This document shows positions 56,674 through 63,711 of a stretch of DNA of 64,000 bases, piece by piece. How positions within the stretch are numbered: position 1 is the first letter of the stretch; the number at the start of each line of letters is the position of its first letter. The notes under the pieces are model-generated. The model was not told the DNA's origin. It saw nothing but the letters and a program-made list of their open reading frames with translations, and did not search any database. Source of the stretch: an uncultured bacterium. GTDB taxonomy: Bacteria; Bacillota; Clostridia; Lachnospirales; Lachnospiraceae. Made by a program: the position numbers and the translations under genes. The stretch is from assembly GCA_947063875.1 (NCBI GenBank), contig CAMSTY010000007.1, forward strand, positions 1 to 64,000, given 5' to 3'.

Positions 56674-57099
56674 ATGGCAAAGGAAGAGATTACAACGAGT
56701 GAATGGCAGATCATGGAAGTCCTGTGGGCGTGTGGGGAACCCCTGACATCTTCCGAGGTTTATAAGAGGATGCAGGGGAATGGGAATATGTCAATGAGGA
56801 TGGTACGGGTGCTGATGAACCGCCTGAACCAGAAGGATATCCTTGGCTACACGGTGGATGAGCATGATTCGAGGGTCTACCACTATTATGTGCAAAGGTC
56901 AAGGGAGGAATGTGTGAAGGAGAAAAGCAGGAAGTTCGTGGACAGCTATTTTTCTGGCAATGGGACAAATGCGATGGCGGCGCTGCTGCAGAGTTTTGTC
57001 CTGACGGACGAACAGATTAAGGAACTGGAGGAGATCCTGGAGAAAAGCAAAGATCGTGGAATAGAGCGACCGGATAAAGAGGGCGGCCCCCATGGCTGA
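56674..57099 (+). CDS. BlaI/MecI/CopY-family repressor
   Basis: 141 residues. Winged HTH over residues 1-75 (TSEWQIMEVLWACGEPLTSSEV, MVRVLMNRLNQKDILGYTVDE), then a helical dimer region (YVQRSREECVKEKSRKFVDSYF, LTDEQIKELEEILEKS). Such repressors are cut by a partner M56 peptidase upon cell-wall stress. GGAAGG precedes the ATG. The C-terminus overlaps the M56 gene by 8 nt, so the pair is coupled. Confidence 0.93.
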   Translation: MAKEEITTSEWQIMEVLWACGEPLTSSEVYKRMQGNGNMSMRMVRVLMNRLNQKDILGYTVDEHDSRVYHYYVQRSREECVKEKSRKFVDSYFSGNGTNAMAALLQSFVLTDEQIKELEEILEKSKDRGIERPDKEGGPHG

Positions 57100-58336
57100 C
57101 TGGTCACGGCTTGACAGCCTCATGAACTTCTGCACGGCATATTATACTACACAGCTTGTGCGGTGCGCGGCATTTTCCTTCATACTGACCGGGTTTGTGA
57201 TGCTGTTCCGAAAGAGGTTTTTTTCGGAACGGGTTTTTTTAAGGGGGATGCCGTGGGCATTGTTCTTGGTCATTCCGTTTCTCGGAAGATTGAAGATATT
57301 TTATGAAAATGAAGCTGTGATAAGGGCAACATGGAAGGTTACAGCAATAACGGCCTCCTGGCTGTGGGTAGACCGCATTTATATGGCGGGCATTTTGGCG
57401 GCTGCCGTCTGCATATTTGGAAAACGGCTTCGTCTCCGAAGAGATGTTGCCAGAATGGAAGAAGTTGTTTTTGAAAATATTCATATCCATGTCACAGACA
57501 TGAATCTCACACCATTTACTGTTGGGTTGCTGAAACCTAAGATCGTCCTGCCAAGAGTGATCACGGACGGTTACAGCAAAGATGAACTTAAGGCTGTTAT
57601 TCAGCATGAGAGGACGCATATCCGGCTGGGGCATTTGTGGATGGGATTGATTTGGGACATCCTGCGGTGCCTCTTATGGGTAAATCCGTTCCTGACAGTG
57701 TTCCAGAAACAGTTCCGGGCGGATATGGAAGATATCTGCGACAGGGTGTGTATACAGAACAGCGGGAAGACGGCGCAAGAATATGGCCTGGTGCTTCTGA
57801 AAACCCTGAAACTGATACGTTCCCAAATGGAGGGTGCGCCGCCTGCGGTTACCTATGCAGGGGAAAAGGAATTTGCAGACATAAAAAGGCGGATGGGTGA
57901 GATTGCCAACTTCCGCCCATACCAAAAAAGGGTGTGTGCGGGCATGGCAGCCGCCGCCATTCTGGCGCTTGCGGCCATGCTGCTGACAGTACATATCCAT
58001 TCCTATGCCCGGTGCAATGAAAGCAACGATATCATGATTGGAAATTATGACGGGTACCCCCAAATTGTTTCCTGTGATACTGAGGAATTAAGCCGGATGA
58101 TTTCATTTGATGACAGATATGTTTATATTGAGAGGCAGGCCTTTGAGGATTTTTTAGAAGAAAACAATGCAGAAGGGGAAATATGGATTATTTTTGGCGG
58201 ATTTTATAAACTTCCGGGTTTGGCTGGCATGGCGGAATCTTGTATTTATGAAAGCGGTTCAAAAGACAGGATAATACAGATGCCTTATGAAAGTATAAGG
58301 GATTACTGGTATTATGAGTTGCTTGAAATATTATAG
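57092..58336 (+). CDS. BlaR1-like M56 membrane metallopeptidase without penicillin sensor
   Basis: 414 residues. Membrane segments near residues 22-39, 51-66, 95-109 and 284-305. The M56 zinc site AVIQHERTHIRLGH (HExxH) near residue 172 is intact, and a downstream acidic residue (EDICD) is present. BlaR1 and MecR1 carry a ~250-residue penicillin-binding sensor; this protein instead ends in a ~105-residue extracytoplasmic domain (from about residue 310) rich in acidic and aromatic residues, which I do not recognise. So the inducer is probably not a beta-lactam bound covalently. Expected action: cleaves the BlaI-like partner after a signal. Confidence 0.9.
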   Translation: MADWSRLDSLMNFCTAYYTTQLVRCAAFSFILTGFVMLFRKRFFSERVFLRGMPWALFLVIPFLGRLKIFYENEAVIRATWKVTAITASWLWVDRIYMAGILAAAVCIFGKRLRLRRDVARMEEVVFENIHIHVTDMNLTPFTVGLLKPKIVLPRVITDGYSKDELKAVIQHERTHIRLGHLWMGLIWDILRCLLWVNPFLTVFQKQFRADMEDICDRVCIQNSGKTAQEYGLVLLKTLKLIRSQMEGAPPAVTYAGEKEFADIKRRMGEIANFRPYQKRVCAGMAAAAILALAAMLLTVHIHSYARCNESNDIMIGNYDGYPQIVSCDTEELSRMISFDDRYVYIERQAFEDFLEENNAEGEIWIIFGGFYKLPGLAGMAESCIYESGSKDRIIQMPYESIRDYWYYELLEIL

Positions 58337-58393
58337 GCCAGGTGCACAGTGGAAACGGATTTCAAATTGAATCTTTATCAAGGAGAAAAAATC

Positions 58394-59194
58394 ATGGCGA
58401 TGGAGATTAGAGGGAGTATTCCCGATTATGTAAGCAGGAAGCAGGATTATAGTAGTTATGCCGCACAGGGCATGACGGGTAACTTTGCTGCAGGCAGCAC
58501 GAAAAAGAAGGATACAGAAACAACGCAGGGCAGTAAATCAAAGGGTACGGCAGCGTATGCGAATGAACTGGCGAAACTTGTTCCAAGTGTGAAATTCCGT
58601 GTAGGGAGTGCCTGCGTATCTGACAAAAGCGGCAAGTCACTGACCGTTAATCCCAGGCTTTTGGAAAAAATGCAGAATGATCCCGAAAAAGAGAAGAATA
58701 TGAGAGATATGATAAAAGGCGTTGAGTCCATGTCTCAATTGGCAAAAAGCATAGCGAAAGCCAGTGGCTGGACCATAGTGTATCAGCACAGTTATATTGA
58801 CGAGAACGGAAAATATCATTGCAGAATGCAAACCAGAAACGATCTTATGCTAAAAATGAGTGATAAGCTCCGTGAAAAAAGGCGGAAAAATTCGGAAAAG
58901 CTGATTGAAAAGTCGAAAGAAAAGGCGGCGGAGAGGAAAGAAAAGTTAGAGAAGACATTGGAAGAAAAGAAAGCGGCAGCGCAAGGAACTACCGGGAAGG
59001 TATCAGAAGAATCAGCTTATGACAGGGCAGAGCAGCTTATAAATGGAAAAATAGCTGCTTCCAAAGACGGAACCATTTATCTGGATGACGCCAATATCCG
59101 AATGATTATGGAAGCTGCACAGGAAGATGGCGCAGGAAAAACCGTTGCAAAAGACCAGGCACAGGCTGGTGCAAAGCTGGATTTGAAGTTTTAA
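58394..59194 (+). CDS. DUF6033-like protein
   Basis: 266 residues from the ATG 8 nt after AAGGAG. Layout: a short head MEIRGSIPDYVSRKQDY, a Ser/Thr/Gly/Lys-rich region, a conserved-looking core (YANELAKLVPSVKFRVGSA, LLEKMQNDPEKEKNMRDMI, WTIVYQHSYIDENGKYHC), a long charged coiled coil (about 155-205) and a C-terminal acidic part. No signal peptide or membrane segment. It resembles proteins annotated DUF6033 in Lachnospiraceae, of unknown function; the assignment is from memory of the pattern. It follows the blaR1-like gene by 57 nt and may be its regulated target. Confidence 0.65.
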   Translation: MAMEIRGSIPDYVSRKQDYSSYAAQGMTGNFAAGSTKKKDTETTQGSKSKGTAAYANELAKLVPSVKFRVGSACVSDKSGKSLTVNPRLLEKMQNDPEKEKNMRDMIKGVESMSQLAKSIAKASGWTIVYQHSYIDENGKYHCRMQTRNDLMLKMSDKLREKRRKNSEKLIEKSKEKAAERKEKLEKTLEEKKAAAQGTTGKVSEESAYDRAEQLINGKIAASKDGTIYLDDANIRMIMEAAQEDGAGKTVAKDQAQAGAKLDLKF

Positions 59195-59280
59195 GCAGGG
59201 GCGAGGGCAGGAATAAGAGGCTGAGAGTGAAAGAGGTAACAATGCCATATACAAAGATGCCAGGAGGGGAGGGATAGCAA

Positions 59281-59401
59281 TTGGATCCAGGCTTTAAATG
59301 AAGAATATGAAAATTTTGAAAACGTAAAATTTATGATTACTACTGACCGGGAAATTGATAAAAAATACAACTCAAAAGATGGGTTTATGAGGGTAATATA
59401 A
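59281..59401 (+). pseudogene. remnant of an unrecognised gene
   Basis: An open frame without start reads WIQALNEEYENFENVKFMIT and then TDREIDKKYNSKDGFMRVI before a stop. Composition is coding-like. Upstream 59195-59280 has a short frame starting at an ATG at 59243 that stops quickly, so a frameshifted gene following the DUF6033-like gene is possible. Confidence 0.35.
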
Positions 59402-59512
59402 ATGGAAGGATACTTCGAGATCAGAGGATTTTCAAACACACTCAAGGGAGGCAATCGTGAATATGTAAGAAAATCAACAGCGAATGCCTTGATGGATACA
59501 AATATACATTGA
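59402..59512 (+). CDS. possible 36-residue ORF
   Basis: ATG directly after the previous stop (TAA ATG), with GAGGG about 10 nt upstream. It reads MEGYFEIRGFSNTLKGGNRE and ends ALMDTNIH. Not recognised; may be the 5' remnant of a longer gene. Confidence 0.3.
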   Translation: MEGYFEIRGFSNTLKGGNREYVRKSTANALMDTNIH

Positions 59513-59554
59513 CTGAAAATGGAGAAGGGCTGGGCAGAATGTAAGTAGAGCCAC

Positions 59555-59583
59555 TTGCAAAACAAGCGGCTCTGGTGTATAAT
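59555..59583 (+). promoter_or_regulatory. promoter of the antitoxin RNA
   Basis: TTGCAA (59555-59560), 17-nt spacer, perfect TATAAT (59578-59583), directed toward the 3' end of the minus-strand toxin gene. The -35 lies in a hairpin of AGAGCCACTTG and CAAGCGGCTCT. Confidence 0.75.
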
Positions 59584-59589
59584 CTACTC

Positions 59590-59690
59590 AGAAAGGTTGA
59601 TCGGACACGAGTTCCGGTTTGCCCTCAGTAAAATTGCTGAAAAGAAATAAGCATCCTCACTTTAGGCGGGAGGGATGCTTATTTCTTTTT
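59590..59690 (+). ncRNA. putative antisense antitoxin RNA of a type I toxin-antitoxin locus
   Basis: From the predicted start about 7 nt after the TATAAT to the T-rich end of the hairpin at 59641-59690, about 100 nt. It contains no ORF. Its 3' part is complementary to the last codons and the terminator region of the toxin mRNA, the convergent layout of txpA/RatA and bsrG/SR4 of Bacillus. The terminator arms AAAGAAATAAGCATCC (59641-59656) and GGATGCTTATTTCTTT (59673-59688) serve both directions. Existence and ends are predictions. Confidence 0.6.
59641..59690. terminator. bidirectional terminator shared by toxin and antitoxin
   Basis: A near-perfect 18-bp stem (one bulged G). Plus strand: TTTCTTTTT at the right edge. 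Minus strand: the toxin stop codon TAA is inside the stem and TTATTTCTTTTC follows. Confidence 0.85.
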
Positions 59691-59759
59691 ATGATTGTCT
59701 ATGTAAGACAGAGCCGCAAAAATAACAAGCAATAATGTTAAAACTTCCATTACGCTCAT
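59679..59759 (-). CDS. holin-like type I toxin peptide
   Basis: 26 residues: MSVMEVLTLLLVIFAALSY then IDNHKKK. One membrane helix (residues 5-19) and a basic C-terminal tail, the form of small hydrophobic toxins annotated putative holin-like toxin (Hol_Tox) and TxpA/Fst-like peptides. They insert in the membrane when their antisense RNA is absent. The ribosome site GAGGGTGATG lies 3-12 nt upstream. In the leader, CCCTCT can pair with the AGAGGG of this site, which would limit translation. Own promoter upstream. Two halves of a broken second copy lie at 53632 and 55376. Confidence 0.75.
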   Translation of the reverse strand: MSVMEVLTLLLVIFAALSYIDNHKKK

Positions 59760-59767
59760 GGGCATCA

Positions 59768-59790
59768 CCCTCTTTCGTAAGACCAGAGGG
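59768..59790 (-). promoter_or_regulatory. leader hairpin covering the toxin ribosome site
   Basis: CCCTCT (59768-59773) and AGAGGG (59785-59790) form a 6-bp stem in the toxin mRNA that includes the Shine-Dalgarno purines. Base changes in the broken copy at 55.4 kb weaken this stem. Confidence 0.6.
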
Positions 59791-59838
59791 CATCCATCAG
59801 AAAACCGCATCCTGCTTCTTTTTCAATTATACTATCTT

Positions 59839-59867
59839 ATTATAGTACGAACAGACAGGCTGCTCAA
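59839..59867 (-). promoter_or_regulatory. promoter of the toxin mRNA
   Basis: Minus strand: TTGAGC (59867-59862), 17-nt spacer, perfect TATAAT (59844-59839). Confidence 0.75.
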
Positions 59868-59924
59868 TCAGAAAAAGATTAACGCACTAAATTATGTAGA
59901 TTGTGTGAAATCGTGAGGAACAGG

Positions 59925-59953
59925 TAGAAATAATAGAAAATACATGCTATAAA
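59925..59953 (+). promoter_or_regulatory. possible new promoter of the detached histidine kinase
   Basis: TAGAAA (59925-59930), 17-nt spacer, TATAAA (59948-59953) with TG one base before it (extended -10). It could drive the kinase now that it is away from the response regulator. Confidence 0.4.
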
Positions 59954-59959
59954 AGAATA

Positions 59960-60004
59960 GAAGCAATTGTAGGCATGGGTGACAAGTTTGAGGTGATTGG
60001 ATAA
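59960..60004 (+). pseudogene. 3' remnant of a response-regulator gene
   Basis: Fourteen codons and a stop, read EAIVGMGDKFEVIG, compared with the end of the response regulator at 53593, KTIWGMGYKFEVNG. Nine of 14 residues are the same. It lies one base before the kinase start codon, where a response regulator gene normally ends, and its GAGGTGAT serves as the kinase ribosome site. Confidence 0.8.
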
Positions 60005-60005
60005 A

Positions 60006-61733
60006 ATGAAGGGTTTTTTCAGGCATTCGATCCGCCATCGGATTATGATGATCTTTATCGGATTGACGTCAGCAGTGTTGCTTTCGGTTCTGGCGATCAA
60101 TAATTGGTGGCTGGAGAAATACTATATAGAAGAGAAAAGAAAGGAGATGGAGGAGGCATACAGTGAGATTGACGCTGCCGTGAGAGAGAAGACGGAGGAC
60201 GGCGAGAGCATTGGAGACGTGATAGCCCGCGAACTGCAGAACGAATGGGAGACATGGTCCCAGTCCGCAGAGAAAAGTTCCGAGGGAGGTGCGTGGGAGG
60301 AGGATTCCGAGAACAGAGAGGCCAGAAGGGGCAGGCCAAGAGCGGATGGAGACGTATCGGAGGAGCGGGAGAGGGCCGATGTCTCCGGAACTTTTGACGA
60401 CTCAGGGGAATATACGCTTTTGGGGATGATCCGCGGATACGGGGATAAGAATAATATCAATATGGTGCTGATCGACAGCAATACGGGCGCCACGGTCCTG
60501 GGAGCCGGGCGGGACAGCGATTACCTGGTGCAGAAGGTACAGCGATATGTATTGGGCATGGGCGCCAGACACGCTACGGTTCTGAAGAAGCATGAGAATT
60601 ATGTGGTGGAAACGAACTACGATTCCCGTTCCCGTTCCAGCTATATGGAAAGCTGGGGGTTTTTGTCAGACAACAGGATCTTGTTTATTATGTCTATGCC
60701 TTTGGAGAGTATCCGGGAGAGCGTGGACCTGACGAATCGGTTTACTACCTATGTAGGCCTTGCAGCGCTGGTATCCGGCAGTATTTTAATGTTTTTTGTC
60801 ACGAACCAGCTGACAAAGCCGTTGATGCGTCTGGCCTCCTTATCAGAACGGATGTCGGAGCTTGATTTTGAGGTGAAATATGAAGGGGATTCCCAGGATG
60901 AGATCGGAGTTTTAGGGCGCAGCATGAACACGTTGTCAGATAAGCTGAAGGAGACGATCGGCGCTTTAAAGGAGGCAAATCTTCAGCTTCAGCATGATAT
61001 CGAAGAGAAGACCCAGATCGACGAGATGCGGCAGGAATTTATTGCCAATGTATCTCACGAACTGAAAACGCCGATTGCCCTGATCCAGGGTTATGCCGAA
61101 GGACTTGGCGAGGGGATGTGTGAAGATAAGGAAAGCCGGGATTACTATTGCGAGGTAATCATGGATGAAGCCGGAAAGATGAACAAGATGGTAAAACAGC
61201 TTCTCACCTTAAGCGCTTTGGAGTTTGGCAGCGATACGCCGGTGATAGAGCGGTTTGATATTCATGAACTGATTCGGGACATCCTGAATTCCGCCAGGAT
61301 TTTTATGGAACAGAAGGAGGCAAGGGTGATTCTGGAGGCGGACGGCCCCTTGTATGTGATGGCGGATGAGTTTAAGATTGAAGAGGTGGTGACGAACTAT
61401 CTTAACAATGCCCTGAATCATCTGAGCGGTGAAAGAGTTATCCGTATCCGTACAGAACGTGCGCAGGAACGCGTAAAAGTAATGGTCTACAATACGGGCG
61501 AACCGATTCCCGAGGAGGACATCCCTAATTTATGGACGAAATTTTATAAAGTGGACAAGGCAAGGACCCGGGCCTATGGGGGGAGCGGCATCGGGCTATC
61601 CATTGTCAAGGCAGTCATGGATGCCCACCATCAAAACTGCGGTGTGAAAAATACGGAAGACGGAGTGGAGTTCTGGTTTACGCTGGACAGGGAGGAGCCA
61701 AAGGATGAACTAATGGAAGAAAAAAGGGATTGA
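60006..61733 (+). CDS. sensor histidine kinase with HAMP domain
   Basis: 575 residues. Membrane helix 1 at about 12-32, an extracytoplasmic sensor domain of ~215 residues with a charged, low-complexity part (about 85-120), helix 2 at about 245-265, HAMP (about 268-320), HisKA with phospho-His in FIANVSHELKTPIALIQGYA near residue 350, and HATPase motifs VVTNYLNNALNHL (N box), IPEEDIPNLWTKFYKVDKAR and GGSGIGLSIVKAVM (G boxes). All catalytic parts are intact. The probable partner is the OmpR-type regulator ending at 53593, now 6.4 kb away. Confidence 0.93.
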   Translation: MKGFFRHSIRHRIMMIFIGLTSAVLLSVLAINNWWLEKYYIEEKRKEMEEAYSEIDAAVREKTEDGESIGDVIARELQNEWETWSQSAEKSSEGGAWEEDSENREARRGRPRADGDVSEERERADVSGTFDDSGEYTLLGMIRGYGDKNNINMVLIDSNTGATVLGAGRDSDYLVQKVQRYVLGMGARHATVLKKHENYVVETNYDSRSRSSYMESWGFLSDNRILFIMSMPLESIRESVDLTNRFTTYVGLAALVSGSILMFFVTNQLTKPLMRLASLSERMSELDFEVKYEGDSQDEIGVLGRSMNTLSDKLKETIGALKEANLQLQHDIEEKTQIDEMRQEFIANVSHELKTPIALIQGYAEGLGEGMCEDKESRDYYCEVIMDEAGKMNKMVKQLLTLSALEFGSDTPVIERFDIHELIRDILNSARIFMEQKEARVILEADGPLYVMADEFKIEEVVTNYLNNALNHLSGERVIRIRTERAQERVKVMVYNTGEPIPEEDIPNLWTKFYKVDKARTRAYGGSGIGLSIVKAVMDAHHQNCGVKNTEDGVEFWFTLDREEPKDELMEEKRD

Positions 61734-61832
61734 AGCAGTTTCCGATTTCTGACCAGAAGCCAGGGCCCGTAAGAATGTCAGAAAAAAGAAGATCCGGATG
61801 GTAAAATTATGGTAAAATTCTCAATTCAGATA

Positions 61833-61861
61833 TTGACTTTTAATTCACAAAGTGAGATAAT
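61833..61861 (+). promoter_or_regulatory. promoter of pckA
   Basis: TTGACT (61833-61838), 17-nt spacer, GATAAT (61856-61861). Confidence 0.8.
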
Positions 61862-61886
61862 AAAAACAAATTTCGATTCACGAAGT
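61843..61886 (+). promoter_or_regulatory. two direct repeats spaced 33 bp at the pckA promoter
   Basis: ATTCACAAAGT (61843-61853, in the spacer) and ATTCACGAAGT (61876-61886, after the start point), 10 of 11 identical, start to start 33 bp, about three helical turns. The first is also a small palindrome TCAC-AAA-GTGA. Candidate operator pair. Confidence 0.5.
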
Positions 61887-61907
61887 TTAGATTAAGGAGG
61901 AAGTGTA

Positions 61908-63605
61908 ATGGCAACAAAAGCGTATTACCCAATCAGTGAGATTGGTAAAGGAAAAACTGGTTTTTCCAAGACAAGATCCATCATCGAAGCTGCTTTTTAC
62001 GGCAATAACGTAGTTAAGGTAAACACCCTGAAGGAGGCTTATGAACTGGCCAAGAATTCTCCGGGGACCATCGTGACCGATATGCCGGTTTACAGGGGTG
62101 AGGAGTTCGGTCTGGAGAAGGACGCTAAGGTGCTTCTGTTTAATGATGGCGCTATTACCGGACGTTATGCGACTGCCCGCCGTATTGCAGGAGAACCCGG
62201 AGTGGACTGCAATGCTCTGGATATTGTTGCCATGGACGCTATCTATGAGTCCCGCTGGAAAACCATGTACCATGCAGAGGTGTTCGTAGGCCTGGACCCG
62301 GAGTTTATGGTGAAGGCTCACCTGCTGCTGCCGGAAGGCGAAGAGAACATCATGTACAACTGGATGCTGAACTTCCAGTATATGTCGGATGAATATGTGA
62401 AGATGTACAAGAATTCCAAGCCGGTAGGCGACGGCAAGGAAGCAGACATTTATATTTTCTCAGACCCGCAGTGGACCGGTTCTGACCGTCCCAACGTATC
62501 CTTAGACTGCCTGTCAGACCCGCAGAAGAAGACTCTGTGCTACTTTAACACGGAGACCAACTGCGCCTGCATTCTGGGTATGAGATATTTTGGCGAGCAT
62601 AAGAAAGGCACCCTGACTATGGCATGGGCGATTGCCAACCGTAACGGTTACGCTTCCTGCCACGGCGGACAGAAGGAGTATCTGCTGGCTGACGGCAAGA
62701 AGTATGTGGCTTCTGTATATGGCCTGTCAGGTTCCGGCAAGTCCACCCTGACTCATGCAAAGCATGGCGGCAAGTATGAGATCAAGGTTCTTCACGACGA
62801 TGCCTTTGTTATCAATACCGATACCTGTTCATCCATCGCCCTGGAACCCACCTATTTTGATAAGACTGCCGACTATCCCACCGGCTGTGATGACAATAAG
62901 TACCTGCTGACCGCTCAGAACTGCTCCGCTACCCTGGATGACGAGGGCAAGCTGCAGCTGGTAACAGAGGATATCCGGAATGGCAACGGACGTGCCATCA
63001 AGTCAAAACTGTGGTCTCCGAACCGGGTGGACAAGATTGATGCTCCGGTGAACGCTATCTTCTGGATTATGAAAGATCCTACCATCCCGCCGGTAGTAAA
63101 GCTGAAAGGCGCTTCTCTGGCTTCCGTTATGGGTGCAACCCTGGCTACCAAGCGTTCTTCTGCAGAGCGTCTGGCTCCTGGCGTAGACCCCAACAAGCTG
63201 GTAGTGGTTCCCTATGCGAACCCGTTCCGCACCTATCCGCTGGCCAACGACTATGAGAAGTTCAAAAAGCTGGTTGAGGAGAAGAACGTAGACTGTTACA
63301 TCGTCAATACTGGCGATTTCATGGGCAAGAAGGTAAAACCGGCCGACACTCTGGGCATTCTGGAGGCGATCGTAGAGGGCAAGGCTGAGTTCCACAAATG
63401 GGGGCCTTTCTCTGATATCGAGATCATGGATTGGGAAGGCTTTGTGCCGGATATGAATGATGCGGAGTATGTAGGCCAGCTGAAGGCCCGCATGAATGAC
63501 CGTGTCAATGAGATCAAGCAGTTTGCAGTAGCCAAAGAAGGCTATGACAAGCTGCCGGATGACGCCCTGGCTGCAATCGAGAAGGTTGTAGAAGAACTGG
63601 GTTGA
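61908..63605 (+). CDS. pckA: phosphoenolpyruvate carboxykinase (ATP)
   Basis: 565 residues, somewhat longer than the usual ~530. It interconverts oxaloacetate + ATP and PEP + CO2 + ADP; in fermenting gut anaerobes it often runs toward oxaloacetate. P-loop YGLSGSGKSTLTHAKHGG, metal/kinase-2 part LHDDAFVINTD, and RSSAERLAPGVDPNKL with the adenine-site region NPFRTYPL. AAGGAGG lies 9 nt before the ATG. Codon choice is more biased (C-ending) than in neighbours, as expected for a highly expressed gene. Confidence 0.93.
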   Translation: MATKAYYPISEIGKGKTGFSKTRSIIEAAFYGNNVVKVNTLKEAYELAKNSPGTIVTDMPVYRGEEFGLEKDAKVLLFNDGAITGRYATARRIAGEPGVDCNALDIVAMDAIYESRWKTMYHAEVFVGLDPEFMVKAHLLLPEGEENIMYNWMLNFQYMSDEYVKMYKNSKPVGDGKEADIYIFSDPQWTGSDRPNVSLDCLSDPQKKTLCYFNTETNCACILGMRYFGEHKKGTLTMAWAIANRNGYASCHGGQKEYLLADGKKYVASVYGLSGSGKSTLTHAKHGGKYEIKVLHDDAFVINTDTCSSIALEPTYFDKTADYPTGCDDNKYLLTAQNCSATLDDEGKLQLVTEDIRNGNGRAIKSKLWSPNRVDKIDAPVNAIFWIMKDPTIPPVVKLKGASLASVMGATLATKRSSAERLAPGVDPNKLVVVPYANPFRTYPLANDYEKFKKLVEEKNVDCYIVNTGDFMGKKVKPADTLGILEAIVEGKAEFHKWGPFSDIEIMDWEGFVPDMNDAEYVGQLKARMNDRVNEIKQFAVAKEGYDKLPDDALAAIEKVVEELG

Positions 63606-63659
63606 CAGAGATAGAGAGAACTGTTGTGAGGATTTCAGACAACAGGTGATGAGGGCAAC

Positions 63660-63687
63660 AAGCCGGGAACGCAGAAGTTTCCGGCTT
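63660..63687 (+). terminator. terminator-like hairpin after pckA
   Basis: AAGCCGGGAA pairs with TTTCCGGCTT across an 8-nt loop, followed by CCTCTTTTA, a weak T tract. Confidence 0.65.
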
Positions 63688-63711
63688 CCTCTTTTATGGA
63701 CAGGAGAACCA

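Noticed and set aside
57092..58336. Beta-lactam resistance sensor BlaR1/MecR1
   Set aside because: The penicillin-binding domain is absent and no resistance gene is adjacent; only the M56 part is shared.
53594..60005. Insertion sequence or integrative element
   Set aside because: No transposase, integrase, recombinase, att-like pair or terminal inverted repeats could be found; only remnants and an 11-bp direct repeat are visible.
59879..60100. 73-codon minus-strand frame before the kinase
   Set aside because: Antisense to the kinase start and its leader, no ribosome site.
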